Counted from the first letter of the stretch, positions 53,486 to 62,852 are shown. The stretch: DNA of 64,000 bases from Methylobacterium sp. FF17 (GCF_025813715.1 NZ_CP107532.1:4666001-4730000), one strand, 5' to 3'. Made by a program: numbers and translations. The notes: generated by a model not told the origin, from the letters alone.

Positions 53486-54679
53486 TCACATCGCGGCGCG
53501 CAGGCGCGCGAAGCCCGCATCGAGATCCGCCTGCAGGTCCGAGACCTCCTCCAGCCCGATATGGAAGCGCAGGGCCGGCCCGTCGGGATCCCAGCGGGTG
53601 GCGGTGCGGTAGGTCCTGCAGTCGAACGGAATCACGAGGCTCTCGAAGCCGCCCCAGGAAAACCCCATCCCGAAGAGTTCGAGCCCGTCGAGCATCGCCG
53701 CCACGGCGTGCTCCGGGGCGGGCTTCAGGATCACGCCGAACAGGCCGGAGGCGCCGGAGAAGTCCCGCTTCCAGATCGCGTGGCCGGGATCGTCGGGGAG
53801 CGCGGGATGGAGCACGCGGGCCACCTCCGGCCGGGCCTGCAGCCATTGCGCCATGGCGAGCCCCTGGGCGCCGTGCTCGCGCAGGCGCAACGCCATGGTG
53901 CGAAGGCCCCGCAGCGCCAGGAACACGTCCTCGGGGCCGGGGCACATGGCGAAATGCTCGAAGGTCCGGTGCAGGGCCGGCCAGTAGCGTTCGTTGGCGG
54001 AGGTGAGGCCGAGGAGCAGGTCCGAGCCGCCGGAGAGGTACTTGGTGCCGGCCTCCACCGCGATGTCGACGCCCCGCGCATGCGGCGGGAACAGCAGCGG
54101 GGTCGCCCAGGTGTTGTCCATGATCACGGCGGCCCCGCGCGCCTGCACGACCTCGGCGATCGCCGGCACGTCCTGCATCTCGAAGCTCTGCGAGCCCGGC
54201 GCCTCCACGAGCACGGCCCGGGTGTTCTCGCGCATCAGGGCCCCGATGCCGGCGCCGATCAGGGGGTCGTAGTAGGTGACCTCCACGCCGAAGCGCTTCA
54301 GCACGCCGTCGCAGAAGATGCGCGTGGGGCGATAGGCGGAATCGGAGACCAGCAGGTGGTCGCCCGCCGAGACCGCCGCCATCAGGGCCACCGTGAGCGC
54401 CGCCAGCCCCGAGGGGGTCAGCACGGTGCCGGCCGCGCCCGCGAGCTCGCTCCAGGCGCTCGTCAGCGCATCCGTGGTCGGGGTCCCGGAGGTGCCGTAA
54501 TCGTAGCGCCCGCGCCGGTGCTTGAGGTCGTCATAGGTCGGGAACAGCACCGTGGAGCCGCGATAGATCGGCGTGTTGACGAAGCCGTGCTGGGCGGAGG
54601 GGTCGCGCCCCGCATGGACGAGGCGGGTGCTCGGCCCGAAGCGGGCGGGATCGCGGGGCGGGGTGTTCGACATCGGCAC
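53486..54679 (-). CDS. metC: Cystathionine beta-lyase
   Basis: A PLP-dependent enzyme of the Cys/Met metabolism family, 397 residues, cleaving cystathionine to homocysteine, pyruvate and ammonia. The PLP Lys is K213 in EAGTKYLSGGSD, with the Tyr-containing RGRYDYGTSGTPTTDAL segment and the phosphate-binding SGLAALT. The C-terminal SWGGFESLVIPFD is typical of MetC. A start at 54679 or 54673 is equally possible. It is divergent from aapJ, an arrangement also seen in other Rhizobiales. Confidence 0.92.
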   Translation of the reverse strand: MPMSNTPPRDPARFGPSTRLVHAGRDPSAQHGFVNTPIYRGSTVLFPTYDDLKHRRGRYDYGTSGTPTTDALTSAWSELAGAAGTVLTPSGLAALTVALMAAVSAGDHLLVSDSAYRPTRIFCDGVLKRFGVEVTYYDPLIGAGIGALMRENTRAVLVEAPGSQSFEMQDVPAIAEVVQARGAAVIMDNTWATPLLFPPHARGVDIAVEAGTKYLSGGSDLLLGLTSANERYWPALHRTFEHFAMCPGPEDVFLALRGLRTMALRLREHGAQGLAMAQWLQARPEVARVLHPALPDDPGHAIWKRDFSGASGLFGVILKPAPEHAVAAMLDGLELFGMGFSWGGFESLVIPFDCRTYRTATRWDPDGPALRFHIGLEEVSDLQADLDAGFARLRAAM

Positions 54680-55091
54680 CGAGGGCAGAAGGCTGAAGAC
54701 AGGGGATGAACCGGCCGCGACCTCAGCCCGGCCCGCGCGCTCCCGTCAACCCGACGTGCTTGGCCGCGGAAGTCTCGCAGGCGTCTCGTAGGCCGAAGCA
54801 CGCGTGACGTCTGCACCACCCACCCGTCACTCCGGTGCGCCGCAAATCCTCTGAGACGTGGCACCGGGACGGGAAGATCCCGCGGATCGCGGAGTTCGAC
54901 CTGGACGGGTCCGATCCGACCGCGCGCCTGTCTTTTCGGCGGTGGCAAGGCTGCGCATGAGCCCTGATCTCGCGGAGCCCGGTCCCGAACTCCGCTGGGC
55001 GGCACCGGGATCACGGGGTGGATATGAGGCGCCGCGCGCAAGCTGAAGGGCGCCGGCTTGACCCCGGCCCCCGATCCTCTGCAATGCGCGG
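54680..55091. other. Divergent intergenic region metC / aapJ
   Basis: A 412-bp gene-free stretch. It must contain the promoters of metC (left) and the aap operon (right). No SAM-type riboswitch, NtrC-like or other recognisable regulatory element was found by eye. Confidence 0.45.
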
Positions 55092-56105
55092 ATGCGACCC
55101 CTCTCGATCCCGCTCCTCGGCGCGCTCCTCGCCGTCATGCCGGCCCAGGCCCAGGAGGGCACCCTCGCCCAGGTGAAGGCGCGCGGGCACCTCGTCTGCG
55201 GGGTCAGCGGGGGGGTGGCGGGCTTCAGCATGCCGGACGGCCAGGGGCGCTGGCACGGGCTCGACGTGGATTTCTGCCGGGCGCTGGCGGCGGCGATCTT
55301 CGACGATCCGGACAAGGTGCGCTTCATCCCGCAATCCTCGGCCGCGCGCTTCACCGCCCTGCAATCGGGCGAGATCGACGTGCTCGCCCGCAACACCACC
55401 TGGACCCTGTCGCGCGACACCGCCGCGATGAACTTCCCGGTGATCACCTTCTTCGACGGGCAGGGATTCCTGGTCCGCAAGGCGCTGAACGTCACGAGCG
55501 TGAAGCAGCTCGACCGGGCCACGATCTGCCTGCAGCAGGGCACCACCACGGAGCTCAACACCGCCGACTGGTTCCGCACGCGCGGGCTGAGCTATCAGGT
55601 CGTCACCTTCGCCAACAGCGAGCAGACGCTCGGCGCCTATGAATCGGGGCGCTGCGACGCCTACTCCACGGACAAGTCCTCCCTCTACGGCGAGCGCCTG
55701 AGGACCGCGCACCCGGAGGAGCACGTCATCCTGGAGGAGGCGATCTCGAAGGAGCCCTTCGCGCCGGGCGTGCGCCAGGGCGACGACGCCTGGCGCGACC
55801 TCGTCGCCTGGACCCACTACGCCATGGTCGACGCGGAGGAGGCGGGCATCCGCCAGGACAATGTCGATGAGTTGCGGAAGGAAGCCCTGAGCCCGGACGT
55901 GAAGCGCATCCTCGGGGTGGAAGGCAAGTACGGGCAGGCCCTCGGGCTGACCACCGACTGGGCCTACCGGATCGTCCATCACGTCGGCAATTACGGCGAC
56001 GTCTTCGCGCGCAACCTCGGGGACGCGACGCCGCTCAAGATCCCGCGCGGGCTGAACGCCCTCTGGACGCAAGGGGGCCTGCAATACGGGCCGCCGATCC
56101 GGTGA
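55092..56105 (+). CDS. aapJ: General L-amino-acid ABC transporter, binding protein AapJ
   Basis: The 337-residue periplasmic receptor of the Aap transporter. A short signal peptide ends MPAQAQ. AapJ hallmarks are GVSGGVAGFSMPDGQGRWHGLDVDFCRALAAAIF, RNTTWTLSRDTAAMNF and the TIGVQQGTT-like ICLQQGTTTELNTADWF, with CDAYSTDKSSLYG. It binds a broad range of L-amino acids. It heads the aapJQMP operon; a short hairpin at 56201-56219 in the 225-bp gap before aapQ may stabilise the aapJ message. Confidence 0.94.
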   Translation: MRPLSIPLLGALLAVMPAQAQEGTLAQVKARGHLVCGVSGGVAGFSMPDGQGRWHGLDVDFCRALAAAIFDDPDKVRFIPQSSAARFTALQSGEIDVLARNTTWTLSRDTAAMNFPVITFFDGQGFLVRKALNVTSVKQLDRATICLQQGTTTELNTADWFRTRGLSYQVVTFANSEQTLGAYESGRCDAYSTDKSSLYGERLRTAHPEEHVILEEAISKEPFAPGVRQGDDAWRDLVAWTHYAMVDAEEAGIRQDNVDELRKEALSPDVKRILGVEGKYGQALGLTTDWAYRIVHHVGNYGDVFARNLGDATPLKIPRGLNALWTQGGLQYGPPIR

Positions 56106-56200
56106 GGGTGGGGGCAAGACGGATCGTGGGCGCGCGGTTCCTCCCTCCTCTGCCGGATCGGAACCGCTGGATCCCTCCATCGTGCGGGAAGCACGGGTCC

Positions 56201-56219
56201 CCTCTCCTGGAAGGAGAGG
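56201..56219. repeat. 8-bp hairpin between aapJ and aapQ
   Basis: A perfect stem CCTCTCCT/AGGAGAGG (56201-56208 with 56212-56219) with a three-base loop, about 95 bp after the aapJ stop. It could raise binding-protein expression relative to the permeases by protecting the upstream message; it also resembles dispersed palindromes of the group. Confidence 0.55.
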
Positions 56220-56330
56220 AGCCCCGCTGCGCGCGACGCACGCGACCGACGGCCGCCTTCGCACGGTCGCGCACGGACGATCGATCCGGGTCCCGTCGTA
56301 TGAATCCCGCCCCGCGATGGGGGACGGACC

Positions 56331-57488
56331 GTGCCTAGCCGCCCGCTCCGCCCCCGCGCCCTCGCGCTCCAGGCCCTCGTCGTGCTGGCACTCGCGGCGC
56401 TGGCGTATCTCGCCGCGACCAATGCCTCCGAAAAGCTCGCGCGCCAGGGCATCACGGCCGGGTTCGGGTTCCTGTCGCGCGCCGCCGGGTTCGACATCAG
56501 CCAGCGGCTGATCCCCTACGCGGCGGCGACCTCGACCTATCTCGACGCGTTCTGCGTCGGGCTCCTCAACACGCTGCTGGTCTCGAGCCTCGCCATCGTG
56601 CTGGCCACGGTGATCGGGTTCGCGGTGGGCATCACCCGGCTCGCGCCGAACTGGCTCGCCCGGACGCTCGCGGCCACCTATGTCGAGACGCTGCGCAACC
56701 TGCCGCTGCTGCTCCAGCTCCTGGTCTGGTACGTGGCCGTGCGGGTGGCGCTGCCCGAGGCGCGCGACCCGGCCGCCTGGGGCGGCGCCTATCTGAGCCA
56801 GCGCGGGCTGGTCCTGCCGCGCCCCGAGTTTTCCGGGGCCGCCTGGCTCGTGCCCCTCGCCGTCGCGGCGGGCCTGCTCGGTGCGTTCGCCCGGGTGCGT
56901 CGCGGGGCCCGGCGGGTCGAGGCCGGGGCCGAACCCGGCCCGGTCGCGGGGCCCGCCCTCGCCCTGGTGCTCGGCCTGCCGGCCCTGGCCTGGATCGGGC
57001 TGGCGCTCGCCGGCCACCCCGTCGCCATCGCCTGGCCGGCCCCCGGCCCCTACGGCCCCGAGGGCGGTCTCGGGGTGCTGCCGGAATTCGCCGCCCTGCT
57101 CCTCGGCCTCTCCACCTACACGGCGGCCTTCATCGCCGAGATCGTGCGCGCCGGCCTCGCCAGCGTGGCCCGCGGCCAGGGCGAGGCCGCCGCCGCCCTG
57201 GGCCTCGGCCGCGCCAAGGCTCTGCGCCTCGTCACCATCCCGCAGGCGATGCGGGTGATCGTTCCGCCGCTCACCAGCCAGTACCTCAACGTGACGAAGA
57301 ACTCGTCGCTGGCGGTGCTGATCGGCTATCCCGACCTCGTCCACGTCTTCATGGGCACCGTGCTCAACCAGACCAACCAGGCCGTGGAGGTCGTGGCGAT
57401 CACCATGGCGGTCTACCTCACCCTCAGCCTCGGCCTCGCCGCCGTGATGAACGCCTACAACCGCCGCGCGGCCCCGGTGATCCGATGA
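56331..57488 (+). CDS. aapQ: General L-amino-acid ABC transporter, permease AapQ
   Basis: A 385-residue inner-membrane permease of the HisMQ family, with an N-terminal helix, the SQRLIPYAAATSTYLDAFCVGLLNTLLVSSLAIVLATVIGF section, a large insertion typical of AapQ, and the EAA loop region GQGEAAAALGLGRAKALRLVTIPQAMRVIVPPLTSQYLN that docks on the ATPase. The GTG start at 56331 has GGGGGA upstream. Its TGA stop overlaps the ATG of the first of three 6-codon minigenes leading to aapM. Confidence 0.94.
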   Translation: MPSRPLRPRALALQALVVLALAALAYLAATNASEKLARQGITAGFGFLSRAAGFDISQRLIPYAAATSTYLDAFCVGLLNTLLVSSLAIVLATVIGFAVGITRLAPNWLARTLAATYVETLRNLPLLLQLLVWYVAVRVALPEARDPAAWGGAYLSQRGLVLPRPEFSGAAWLVPLAVAAGLLGAFARVRRGARRVEAGAEPGPVAGPALALVLGLPALAWIGLALAGHPVAIAWPAPGPYGPEGGLGVLPEFAALLLGLSTYTAAFIAEIVRAGLASVARGQGEAAAALGLGRAKALRLVTIPQAMRVIVPPLTSQYLNVTKNSSLAVLIGYPDLVHVFMGTVLNQTNQAVEVVAITMAVYLTLSLGLAAVMNAYNRRAAPVIR

Positions 57489-57550
57489 GCGGCGTGACCC
57501 GATGAGTGGCGTGACCCGATGAGCCGCGTGCCCCGATGAGTATCGTGCGC
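57483..57550 (+). repeat. Four 17-bp repeats forming a chain of six-codon minigenes
   Basis: Four 17-bp units (57483-57499, 57500-57516, 57517-57533, 57534-57550) close to CGATGAGTGGCGTGACC. Each contains ATGA. The aapQ stop (57486-57488) overlaps ATG 57485, which opens M-S-G-V-T-R-stop (57485-57505). That stop overlaps ATG 57502, giving M-S-G-V-T-R-stop (57502-57522), and that overlaps ATG 57519, giving M-S-R-V-P-R-stop (57519-57539). The last stop overlaps the aapM ATG at 57536. Because 17 is 6x3 minus 1, every unit is a complete minigene with a one-base shift. Confidence 0.92.
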
Positions 57551-58672
57551 GAAACCCTGCTGCCCCCGGCGCCCCCGCCGCGCCGGACCGGCGGGCCCCT
57601 CGGCTGGCTGCGGAACAACCTGTTCTCGGGGCCCGGCAACACCGTCGCCACGCTGGTGATCCTGGCGGGGCTGGCGCTCCTCGTGCCGCCGCTGATCCGC
57701 TTCCTCGTCACCGACGCGGTCTGGAGCGGCGCTTCGGGCGAGGCCTGCCGGCCGGAGGTCGCCGGGCATCCGGTCGGCGCCTGCTGGGCCTTCATCGGCG
57801 ACAAGATCAACTACCTCGTCTACGGCTCCTACCCGGCCGCCGAGCGCTGGCGCCCGAACCTGTTCTTCGCGCTGGTGGCCTTCGGCGCCGCCTGGATGCT
57901 GTGGCTCGACGCCCCGCGCCGGGGGCTCGGCGCGCTCTTCGTCTTCCTCGCCGGCCCGCTCCTGTCCTTCTGGCTGCTCTCGGGCGCCCCGCTCCTCGGC
58001 CTGGTGCCCGTGGCCACCAGCCTCTGGGGCGGCATGCTGGTGACCCTGGTGGTCTCGCTGGTCGGCATCGTCGCCTCCCTGCCGCTCGGCATCCTGCTGG
58101 CGCTGGGACGGCGCTCGGAGCTGCCGATCGTGCGCTATGCCTGCATCGGCTTCATCGAGTTCTGGCGCGGGGTGCCGCTGATCACCGTCCTGTTCATGGC
58201 CAACGTGATGCTGCCGCTGTTCCTGCCCGGCGACCTCACCGTGGACCGACTGGTGCGCCCCCTCGTCGGGATCGCGCTGTTCGCCTCCGCCTACATGGCC
58301 GAGGTGGTGCGCGGCGGCCTGCAGGCGATCCCCGAAGGCCAGGGGCGGGCGGCCCTGGCCCTCGGCCTGACGCGGGCCCAGGCCATGCGCCTCGTCGTCC
58401 TGCCCCAGGCCCTCAAGGTGGTGGTGCCGGGCATCGTCAACACCCTGATCGGCCTGTTCAAGGACACCACCCTGGTCTCCATCGTGGGCATCGCCGACTT
58501 CATCCGGGTGCTGGAGGCGGCCCGCGCCGATCCGCGCTGGTCGGCGCCGACGATCCCCGCCACGGCCTACGCCTTCGCGGCCCTGTTCTACCTCGCGTTC
58601 TGCTTCGCGATGGCGCGCTATGCCGGCTTCGTCGAGCGTCGGCTCGCCGCCGGGGAACGGGACCGGTCATGA
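57536..58672 (+). CDS. aapM: General L-amino-acid ABC transporter, permease AapM
   Basis: The second permease, 378 residues, of the HisMQ family. It has the long N-terminal part typical of Aap[56 protein letters not shown], and the EAA loop [35 protein letters not shown]. The ATG at 57536 is the fourth in a series of ATGA junctions; the three upstream are followed by stops within seven codons. Its own stop overlaps the aapP start by ATGA. Confidence 0.95.
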   Translation: MSIVRETLLPPAPPPRRTGGPLGWLRNNLFSGPGNTVATLVILAGLALLVPPLIRFLVTDAVWSGASGEACRPEVAGHPVGACWAFIGDKINYLVYGSYPAAERWRPNLFFALVAFGAAWMLWLDAPRRGLGALFVFLAGPLLSFWLLSGAPLLGLVPVATSLWGGMLVTLVVSLVGIVASLPLGILLALGRRSELPIVRYACIGFIEFWRGVPLITVLFMANVMLPLFLPGDLTVDRLVRPLVGIALFASAYMAEVVRGGLQAIPEGQGRAALALGLTRAQAMRLVVLPQALKVVVPGIVNTLIGLFKDTTLVSIVGIADFIRVLEAARADPRWSAPTIPATAYAFAALFYLAFCFAMARYAGFVERRLAAGERDRS

Positions 58673-59397
58673 CGGCGCCCGCGGTCGAATTCTTCGGGGT
58701 GAACAAGTGGTTCGGCACCACCCACGTCCTGCGCGCGGTCTCGCTGAGCGTCGCCCCGTCCGAGCGAATCGTGATCTGCGGCCCCTCGGGCTCGGGCAAG
58801 TCGACCCTGATCCGCTGCGTCAACGGCCTCGAACCCTACCAGGGCGGCACGATCCGGCTGGACGGCCGGGACCTGACCCCGGCGCGCATCCCGGCGGTGC
58901 GACGCACCGTCGGCATGGTGTTCCAGCACTTCAACCTGTTCTCGCACCTCACCGTGCTGGAGAACTGCACCCTGGCGCCGATCCACGGGCGCGGGATCGG
59001 GCGCCGGGCGGCCGAGGCGCGGGCGCGCGCGGAACTCGAGCGCCTCGCCATCGCGGACCTGGCGGGGCGCCATCCCGGCCAGCTCTCCGGCGGGCAGCAG
59101 CAGCGCGTCGCCATCGCCCGCGCCCTCTGCCTCGACCCGAGCGTGATGCTGTTCGACGAGCCGACCTCGGCCCTCGACCCCGAGATGGTGGGCGAGGTCC
59201 TCGACACCATGACGGCGCTCGCCGAGCGGGGCATGACCATGCTCTGCGTCACCCACGAGATGGGTTTTGCCCGGCGGGTGGCCGACCGGGTGGTGTTCAT
59301 GGACGAGGGCCAGATCGTCGAGGTCGCCCCACCGCAGGCGTTCTTCGATCACCCCGAGCATCCGCGCACGCAGGCCTTCCTCGCCCGCCTGCTCTGA
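58669..59397 (+). CDS. aapP: General L-amino-acid ABC transporter, ATPase AapP
   Basis: A 242-residue ABC ATPase. Walker A is GPSGSGKST (38-46), the Q-loop is in [17 protein letters not shown], the signature is LSGGQQQRV (from 139), Walker B is [12 protein letters not shown] (D163, E164) and the H-loop is in CVTHEMGF. It energises the AapQM permease for amino-acid uptake. ATG 58669 overlaps the aapM stop (ATGA), so the two are coupled. Confidence 0.96.
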   Translation: MTAPAVEFFGVNKWFGTTHVLRAVSLSVAPSERIVICGPSGSGKSTLIRCVNGLEPYQGGTIRLDGRDLTPARIPAVRRTVGMVFQHFNLFSHLTVLENCTLAPIHGRGIGRRAAEARARAELERLAIADLAGRHPGQLSGGQQQRVAIARALCLDPSVMLFDEPTSALDPEMVGEVLDTMTALAERGMTMLCVTHEMGFARRVADRVVFMDEGQIVEVAPPQAFFDHPEHPRTQAFLARLL

Positions 59398-59561
59398 GAT
59401 TCCCAACCTCCCGGACCCCGGATCGCATCGGACCCGTCGCGCTCCGGGACGCGGGCACAACTGTGCCGGCGCAGGAAGTCTCGCGAAGCGCTCCGCTCCG
59501 GTTCGTTAACGCCGATGCGCTAAATCCCGTCTGGTACTCGCGTATCCGGGAAGTTGATCCC

Positions 59562-59978
59562 TTGCGTATCCTGCGTCACATCGTGGTCGGCAGCGTCTTC
59601 GGCGGCAGCGTCCTCGCCATCGCCTTCGCCTGCGTCGACCGGCTCGACCACCCGGCGCCCGTCCGGTCCGCCGCCCCGGTGGCGACGCTCACCCGGCTCC
59701 GCCCGCCCGAACCCGCCGTGACGGGCTCGCTGCCCGCCGAGACCGGCCCCTCGATCAGCGACATCCTCGGGCGCGACGCGGCGCCCCGGAACGCGGTGAC
59801 CCGGACCGCGCCCCCCGCCCCCAAGGCGGCCGCGGTCCGCGAGGCGACGGCCAAGGTCGCGCCGAAGCCCGCCGCTGCAAAGCCCGTGGTGAAGAAGACC
59901 GCCGAGGGCTTCGACACCGAGCGCCTGAACGCCCTGATGCGCGGCGATCCCACCGTCACCCTCACCCGCAGCCGCTGA
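59562..59978 (+). CDS. Membrane-anchored low-complexity hypothetical protein
   Basis: A 138-residue protein of unknown function with one N-terminal hydrophobic segment (ILRHIVVGSVFGGSVLAIAFACV), then an Ala/Pro/Lys-rich periplasmic region and a short conserved-looking end (TAEGFDTERLNALMRGDPTVTLTRSR). The likely start is TTG 59562, because GGGAAG lies at normal distance; GTG 59583 is an alternative. A 15-bp repeat follows the stop. Confidence 0.6.
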   Translation: MRILRHIVVGSVFGGSVLAIAFACVDRLDHPAPVRSAAPVATLTRLRPPEPAVTGSLPAETGPSISDILGRDAAPRNAVTRTAPPAPKAAAVREATAKVAPKPAAAKPVVKKTAEGFDTERLNALMRGDPTVTLTRSR

Positions 59979-60280
59979 ACCGGCTTCGAGGCAAGCGACT
60001 CCCAGGCAAGCGACTCCCAGGCAAGCGACTCCCAGGCAAGCGGCTCCCAGGCAACCTCCCGCGCCGCCTTGCGTGCCCGGCATACCGGTGCGCGCCATCC
60101 CGCACGCCGCGATCCCGCCCCGCCTTGTATGATACCGAGCCTCACCGGCCCCGACCGAGGGTCGGGGCCGGCGGATGGCCGCCGCCGCGCGGTCGCGCGG
60201 GCAGACCGCGACGAGTCCGGCTCATCGCGGTCCGGTATGAGCCGCTCCGGATGGGCGAAGGGCGGCGGGGGAGACGGTCC
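59979..60280. other. Intergenic region upstream of rarD, with 15-bp repeats
   Basis: About 300 bp separate the anchored protein from rarD. The left part holds the 15-bp tandem repeat (59989-60060). The right part includes the rarD ribosome binding site. No further feature was recognised. Confidence 0.5.
59989..60060. repeat. Four and a part 15-bp tandem repeats
   Basis: Units 59989-60003, 60004-60018, 60019-60033 and 60034-60048, close to AGGCAAGCGACTCCC and nearly identical to one another, plus a decayed fifth copy to 60060. They begin 10 bp after the stop codon of the anchored protein. Confidence 0.93.
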
Positions 60281-61138
60281 TTGGGTCTGATCTACGCGCT
60301 CGGCGCCTACCTGAGCTGGGGCCTCGTGGTCCCGGTGCATTTCCGCCTCCTCGACGCCGTGCCGGCCCCGAGCATCCTCGCCCACCGCATCGTCTGGTCG
60401 AGCCTGCTCGTCGCCGGGCTGCTGCTCGCCCTGCGCCGCCGCATCCGGAACCCGTTCCCGCTGGTGCGCCGGCACGGGCTGCTCGTGCTGTCGGCCGGGC
60501 TGATCGGCGTGAACTGGCTCCTCTACCTCCAGGCGGTGCAGTCCGGGCACATGCTCGACGCGAGTCTCGGCTACTTCATCAACCCGCTGATGAGCGTGGC
60601 CCTAGGCGCCCTGGTGCTCGGCGAGCGGCTGCGCCCGGTCCAGGCGGGGGCGGTGGCGCTCGCGGCCGGCGCCGTGCTGCTGGCGGTGGCGATGGCGGGC
60701 AGCCTGCCCTGGGTCTCGCTGGCGCTGGCGGGGAGCTTCTCCCTCTACGGGCTCGCCCGGAAGGTCGTCGGCGTCGACGCCATGGTGGGGTTCGCCGCCG
60801 AGACGCTGCTGCTCCTGCCGGTGGCGCTGGTCTATCTCGCGGCCGTCGCCCCGCCGGTGATCCAGGGCGATCCGGTGCGGGCCGGGCTGATCCTGCTCAC
60901 CGGGGCCACCACCGCCCTGCCCCTGATCTGGTTCGCGGCGGCCGCCGAGCGACTCACCCTCGCGACCCTGGGGCTGATGCAGTACCTCGCGCCCTCCTGC
61001 CTCCTCGCCCTGAGCACCCTCGTCTACGGCGAGCGGCTGGAGCCCCACCGCATGGTGCTGTTCGAGCTGATCTGGCTGGCGCTGGCGATCTACGCCGCCG
61101 ATGCCTATCGTGCCGCCCGGCAGGCGCGGGCCGCCTGA
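60281..61138 (+). CDS. rarD: RarD-type EamA permease
   Basis: A 285-residue inner-membrane protein of the RarD branch of the EamA/DMT superfamily, with about ten helices; the family signature ALGAYLSWGLVVPVHFRLLDAVPAPSILAHRIVWS and LTLATLGLMQYLAPSCLLALSTLVYGERL are clear. The start is read as TTG 60281, since GGGGGAG lies ten bases upstream; the ATG at 60251 is in frame and possible. The substrate is unknown; E. coli RarD is associated with chloramphenicol sensitivity phenotypes but not proven as a drug pump. Confidence 0.87.
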   Translation: MGLIYALGAYLSWGLVVPVHFRLLDAVPAPSILAHRIVWSSLLVAGLLLALRRRIRNPFPLVRRHGLLVLSAGLIGVNWLLYLQAVQSGHMLDASLGYFINPLMSVALGALVLGERLRPVQAGAVALAAGAVLLAVAMAGSLPWVSLALAGSFSLYGLARKVVGVDAMVGFAAETLLLLPVALVYLAAVAPPVIQGDPVRAGLILLTGATTALPLIWFAAAAERLTLATLGLMQYLAPSCLLALSTLVYGERLEPHRMVLFELIWLALAIYAADAYRAARQARAA

Positions 61139-61196
61139 GGGCTTTCCGGACCGGACGGGCCCGGGACGCCGACGCCCGCCGATCCTGGAGACTGCC

Positions 61197-61226
61197 ATGT
61201 CCCTGACCGTCATGTCCCTGACCGCG
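61197..61226. repeat. 15-bp duplication at a start codon
   Basis: ATGTCCCTGACCGTC at 61197-61211 is followed by an identical 12 bases and three diverged ones (61212-61226). The duplication carries the start codon of the DUF1993 gene, so the protein begins M-S-L-T-V-M-S-L-T. Confidence 0.8.
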
Positions 61227-61802
61227 CTTCTCGTGCCGACATATCGGAACATGCTGGGGACCCTCGCCGGGCTGCTGGACACGGTCGAACGGCAGGCGCC
61301 GACCCAGGCCGAAAGCCTGCTGTCGGCGCGCCTCGCCACGGATATGCTTCCGCTGGCCGCCCAGCTGCGCTTCGCCGCCTTCCTGGCGCAGGAAGCGACC
61401 TTCCGCCTGCGCGGGCAGGCCATGCCTCCGTCGCTCGAGGCGGTGGCGGCAGAGGGGCGCCATGCCGGTGACGCTCCCGGATCCTTCGCCGAGGCGCGTG
61501 ACCGGATCGGCCAAGCCCTGTCCCATCTGGACGGTCTGGCCGGGGACGCGCTCGACGCAGGAGCAACGTTGCCGATCGCGATCGAGCTTCCGGGCGGCCT
61601 GACCTTCGACATGACGGGCGAAACGTATGCGCGCGACTGGGCGCTGCCGCAATTCTACTTCCACGTCGTCACGGCCTACGCCATCCTGCGGAACCAGGGG
61701 ATCGAGATCGGCAAGGCCGAGTACGTGCCGCACATGTTCGCCTATCTCAGGTCCACACCGGCGGCATCGGCCCAGGCGGAGCCCGGCGACGCGCGGTCCT
61801 GA
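61197..61802 (+). CDS. DUF1993 protein
   Basis: A 201-residue DUF1993 protein of the DinB-like helical bundle type: TALLVPTYRNMLGTLAGLLDTVERQ, LATDMLPLAAQLRFAAFLAQEATFRL, and YARDWALPQFYFHVVTAYAILRNQGIEIGKAEYVPHMF. These proteins are thought to bind metal through conserved Asp/His residues, but no activity is established. The ATG at 61197 has GGAG upstream; the first five codons are duplicated. It stands alone between rarD and the peptidase gene. Confidence 0.86.
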   Translation: MSLTVMSLTALLVPTYRNMLGTLAGLLDTVERQAPTQAESLLSARLATDMLPLAAQLRFAAFLAQEATFRLRGQAMPPSLEAVAAEGRHAGDAPGSFAEARDRIGQALSHLDGLAGDALDAGATLPIAIELPGGLTFDMTGETYARDWALPQFYFHVVTAYAILRNQGIEIGKAEYVPHMFAYLRSTPAASAQAEPGDARS

Positions 61803-61856
61803 ATCCTGCGGGCTCTCCGATCGGAGACCGCGCCGAGGGACCCGCGGGAAGGCGCC

Positions 61857-62852
61857 GTGCTGACCAACCGCATCACCGACATCGCCGGCATCCGGGTCGG
61901 CCACGCCACCGACCTCCGGCTCGCCAGCGGCGTCACCGCCCTCCTCTTCGACGCCCCCGTGGTGGCGGGCGTCGACGTGCGCGGCGGCGGCCCCGGCACC
62001 CGTGAGACCGACCTCCTCGACCCGGAGCGCACGGTGGAGCGCATCGACGCGCTGGTGCTCTCCGGCGGCTCGGTCTTCGGCCTCGACGCGGCCGCCGGCG
62101 TCGTCGCGCACCTGGCCGAGACCGGGCGCGGCTTCGCGGTGGGGCCGGCGCGGGTGCCCCTCGTGCCCGCCGCGATCCTGTTCGACCTCCTCAACGGCGG
62201 CGACAAGGCCTGGGGCCGGTATCCGCCCTATCGCGACCTCGGCTACGCGGCGGCCCGCGCGGCCGGGCGGGCCTTCGCCCTGGGCTCCGTCGGGGCGGGG
62301 ACGGGGGCCGCCACCGCCAACCTGAAGGGCGGGATCGGCTCCGCCTCGACCGAGGTGACGGGCCTGCCGGTCCGGGTCGGGGCACTGGCGGCGGTGAACG
62401 CCTTCGGCCGCGTGACGATCGGCGAGGGCCCGCATTTCTGGGCCGCCCCCTACGAGACCGGGCCGGAATTCGGCGGGCTCGGGGGCCCCGCGGCGATGCC
62501 GGACGACGCCTTCGCGTGGCCGCGCGAGGCTCTGGCGGGGGCGAGCACCACCCTCGCCGTGGTCGCCACCGACGCCGCCCTGACCAAGGCGCAGGCGCGC
62601 CGCCTCGCGGTGATGGCCCAGGACGGGCTGGCCCGGGCGATCCACCCGGTTCACACGCCCCTCGACGGCGACGTGGTCTTCGCCGTCTCCACCGGCCGGG
62701 CGGCGCTCGCCGACCCCGTCACGGATCTCGCCCGGATCGGCGACGCGGCGGCCCGGACGCTCGCCCGCGCGGTGGCGATCGGGGTCTTCTCCGCCACGTC
62801 CCTGCCGGGGTTCGCCGGTCCGCCCGCCTGGCGGGACCGCTTCGGGCCGTGA
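61857..62852 (+). CDS. P1-family peptidase (DmpA/NylC-like)
   Basis: A 331-residue member of the P1 (DmpA/NylC) self-processing N-terminal-nucleophile hydrolases. Clear features are NRITDIAGIRVGHATD, LVLSGGSVFGLDAAAGVV, ANLKGGIGSAS, LAAVNAFGRVTIGEG and the cleavage region GASTTLAVVATDAALTKAQ, where T231 is the likely nucleophile exposed by autocleavage after S230 (NylC has Asn at that position). These enzymes remove N-terminal amino acids or hydrolyse amide oligomers. The start is GTG 61857. Confidence 0.87.
   Translation: MLTNRITDIAGIRVGHATDLRLASGVTALLFDAPVVAGVDVRGGGPGTRETDLLDPERTVERIDALVLSGGSVFGLDAAAGVVAHLAETGRGFAVGPARVPLVPAAILFDLLNGGDKAWGRYPPYRDLGYAAARAAGRAFALGSVGAGTGAATANLKGGIGSASTEVTGLPVRVGALAAVNAFGRVTIGEGPHFWAAPYETGPEFGGLGGPAAMPDDAFAWPREALAGASTTLAVVATDAALTKAQARRLAVMAQDGLARAIHPVHTPLDGDVVFAVSTGRAALADPVTDLARIGDAAARTLARAVAIGVFSATSLPGFAGPPAWRDRFGP

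Noticed and set aside
54680..55091. Possible SAM riboswitch upstream of metC
   Set aside because: No SAM-II or SAM-V like conserved core could be found in the divergent region.
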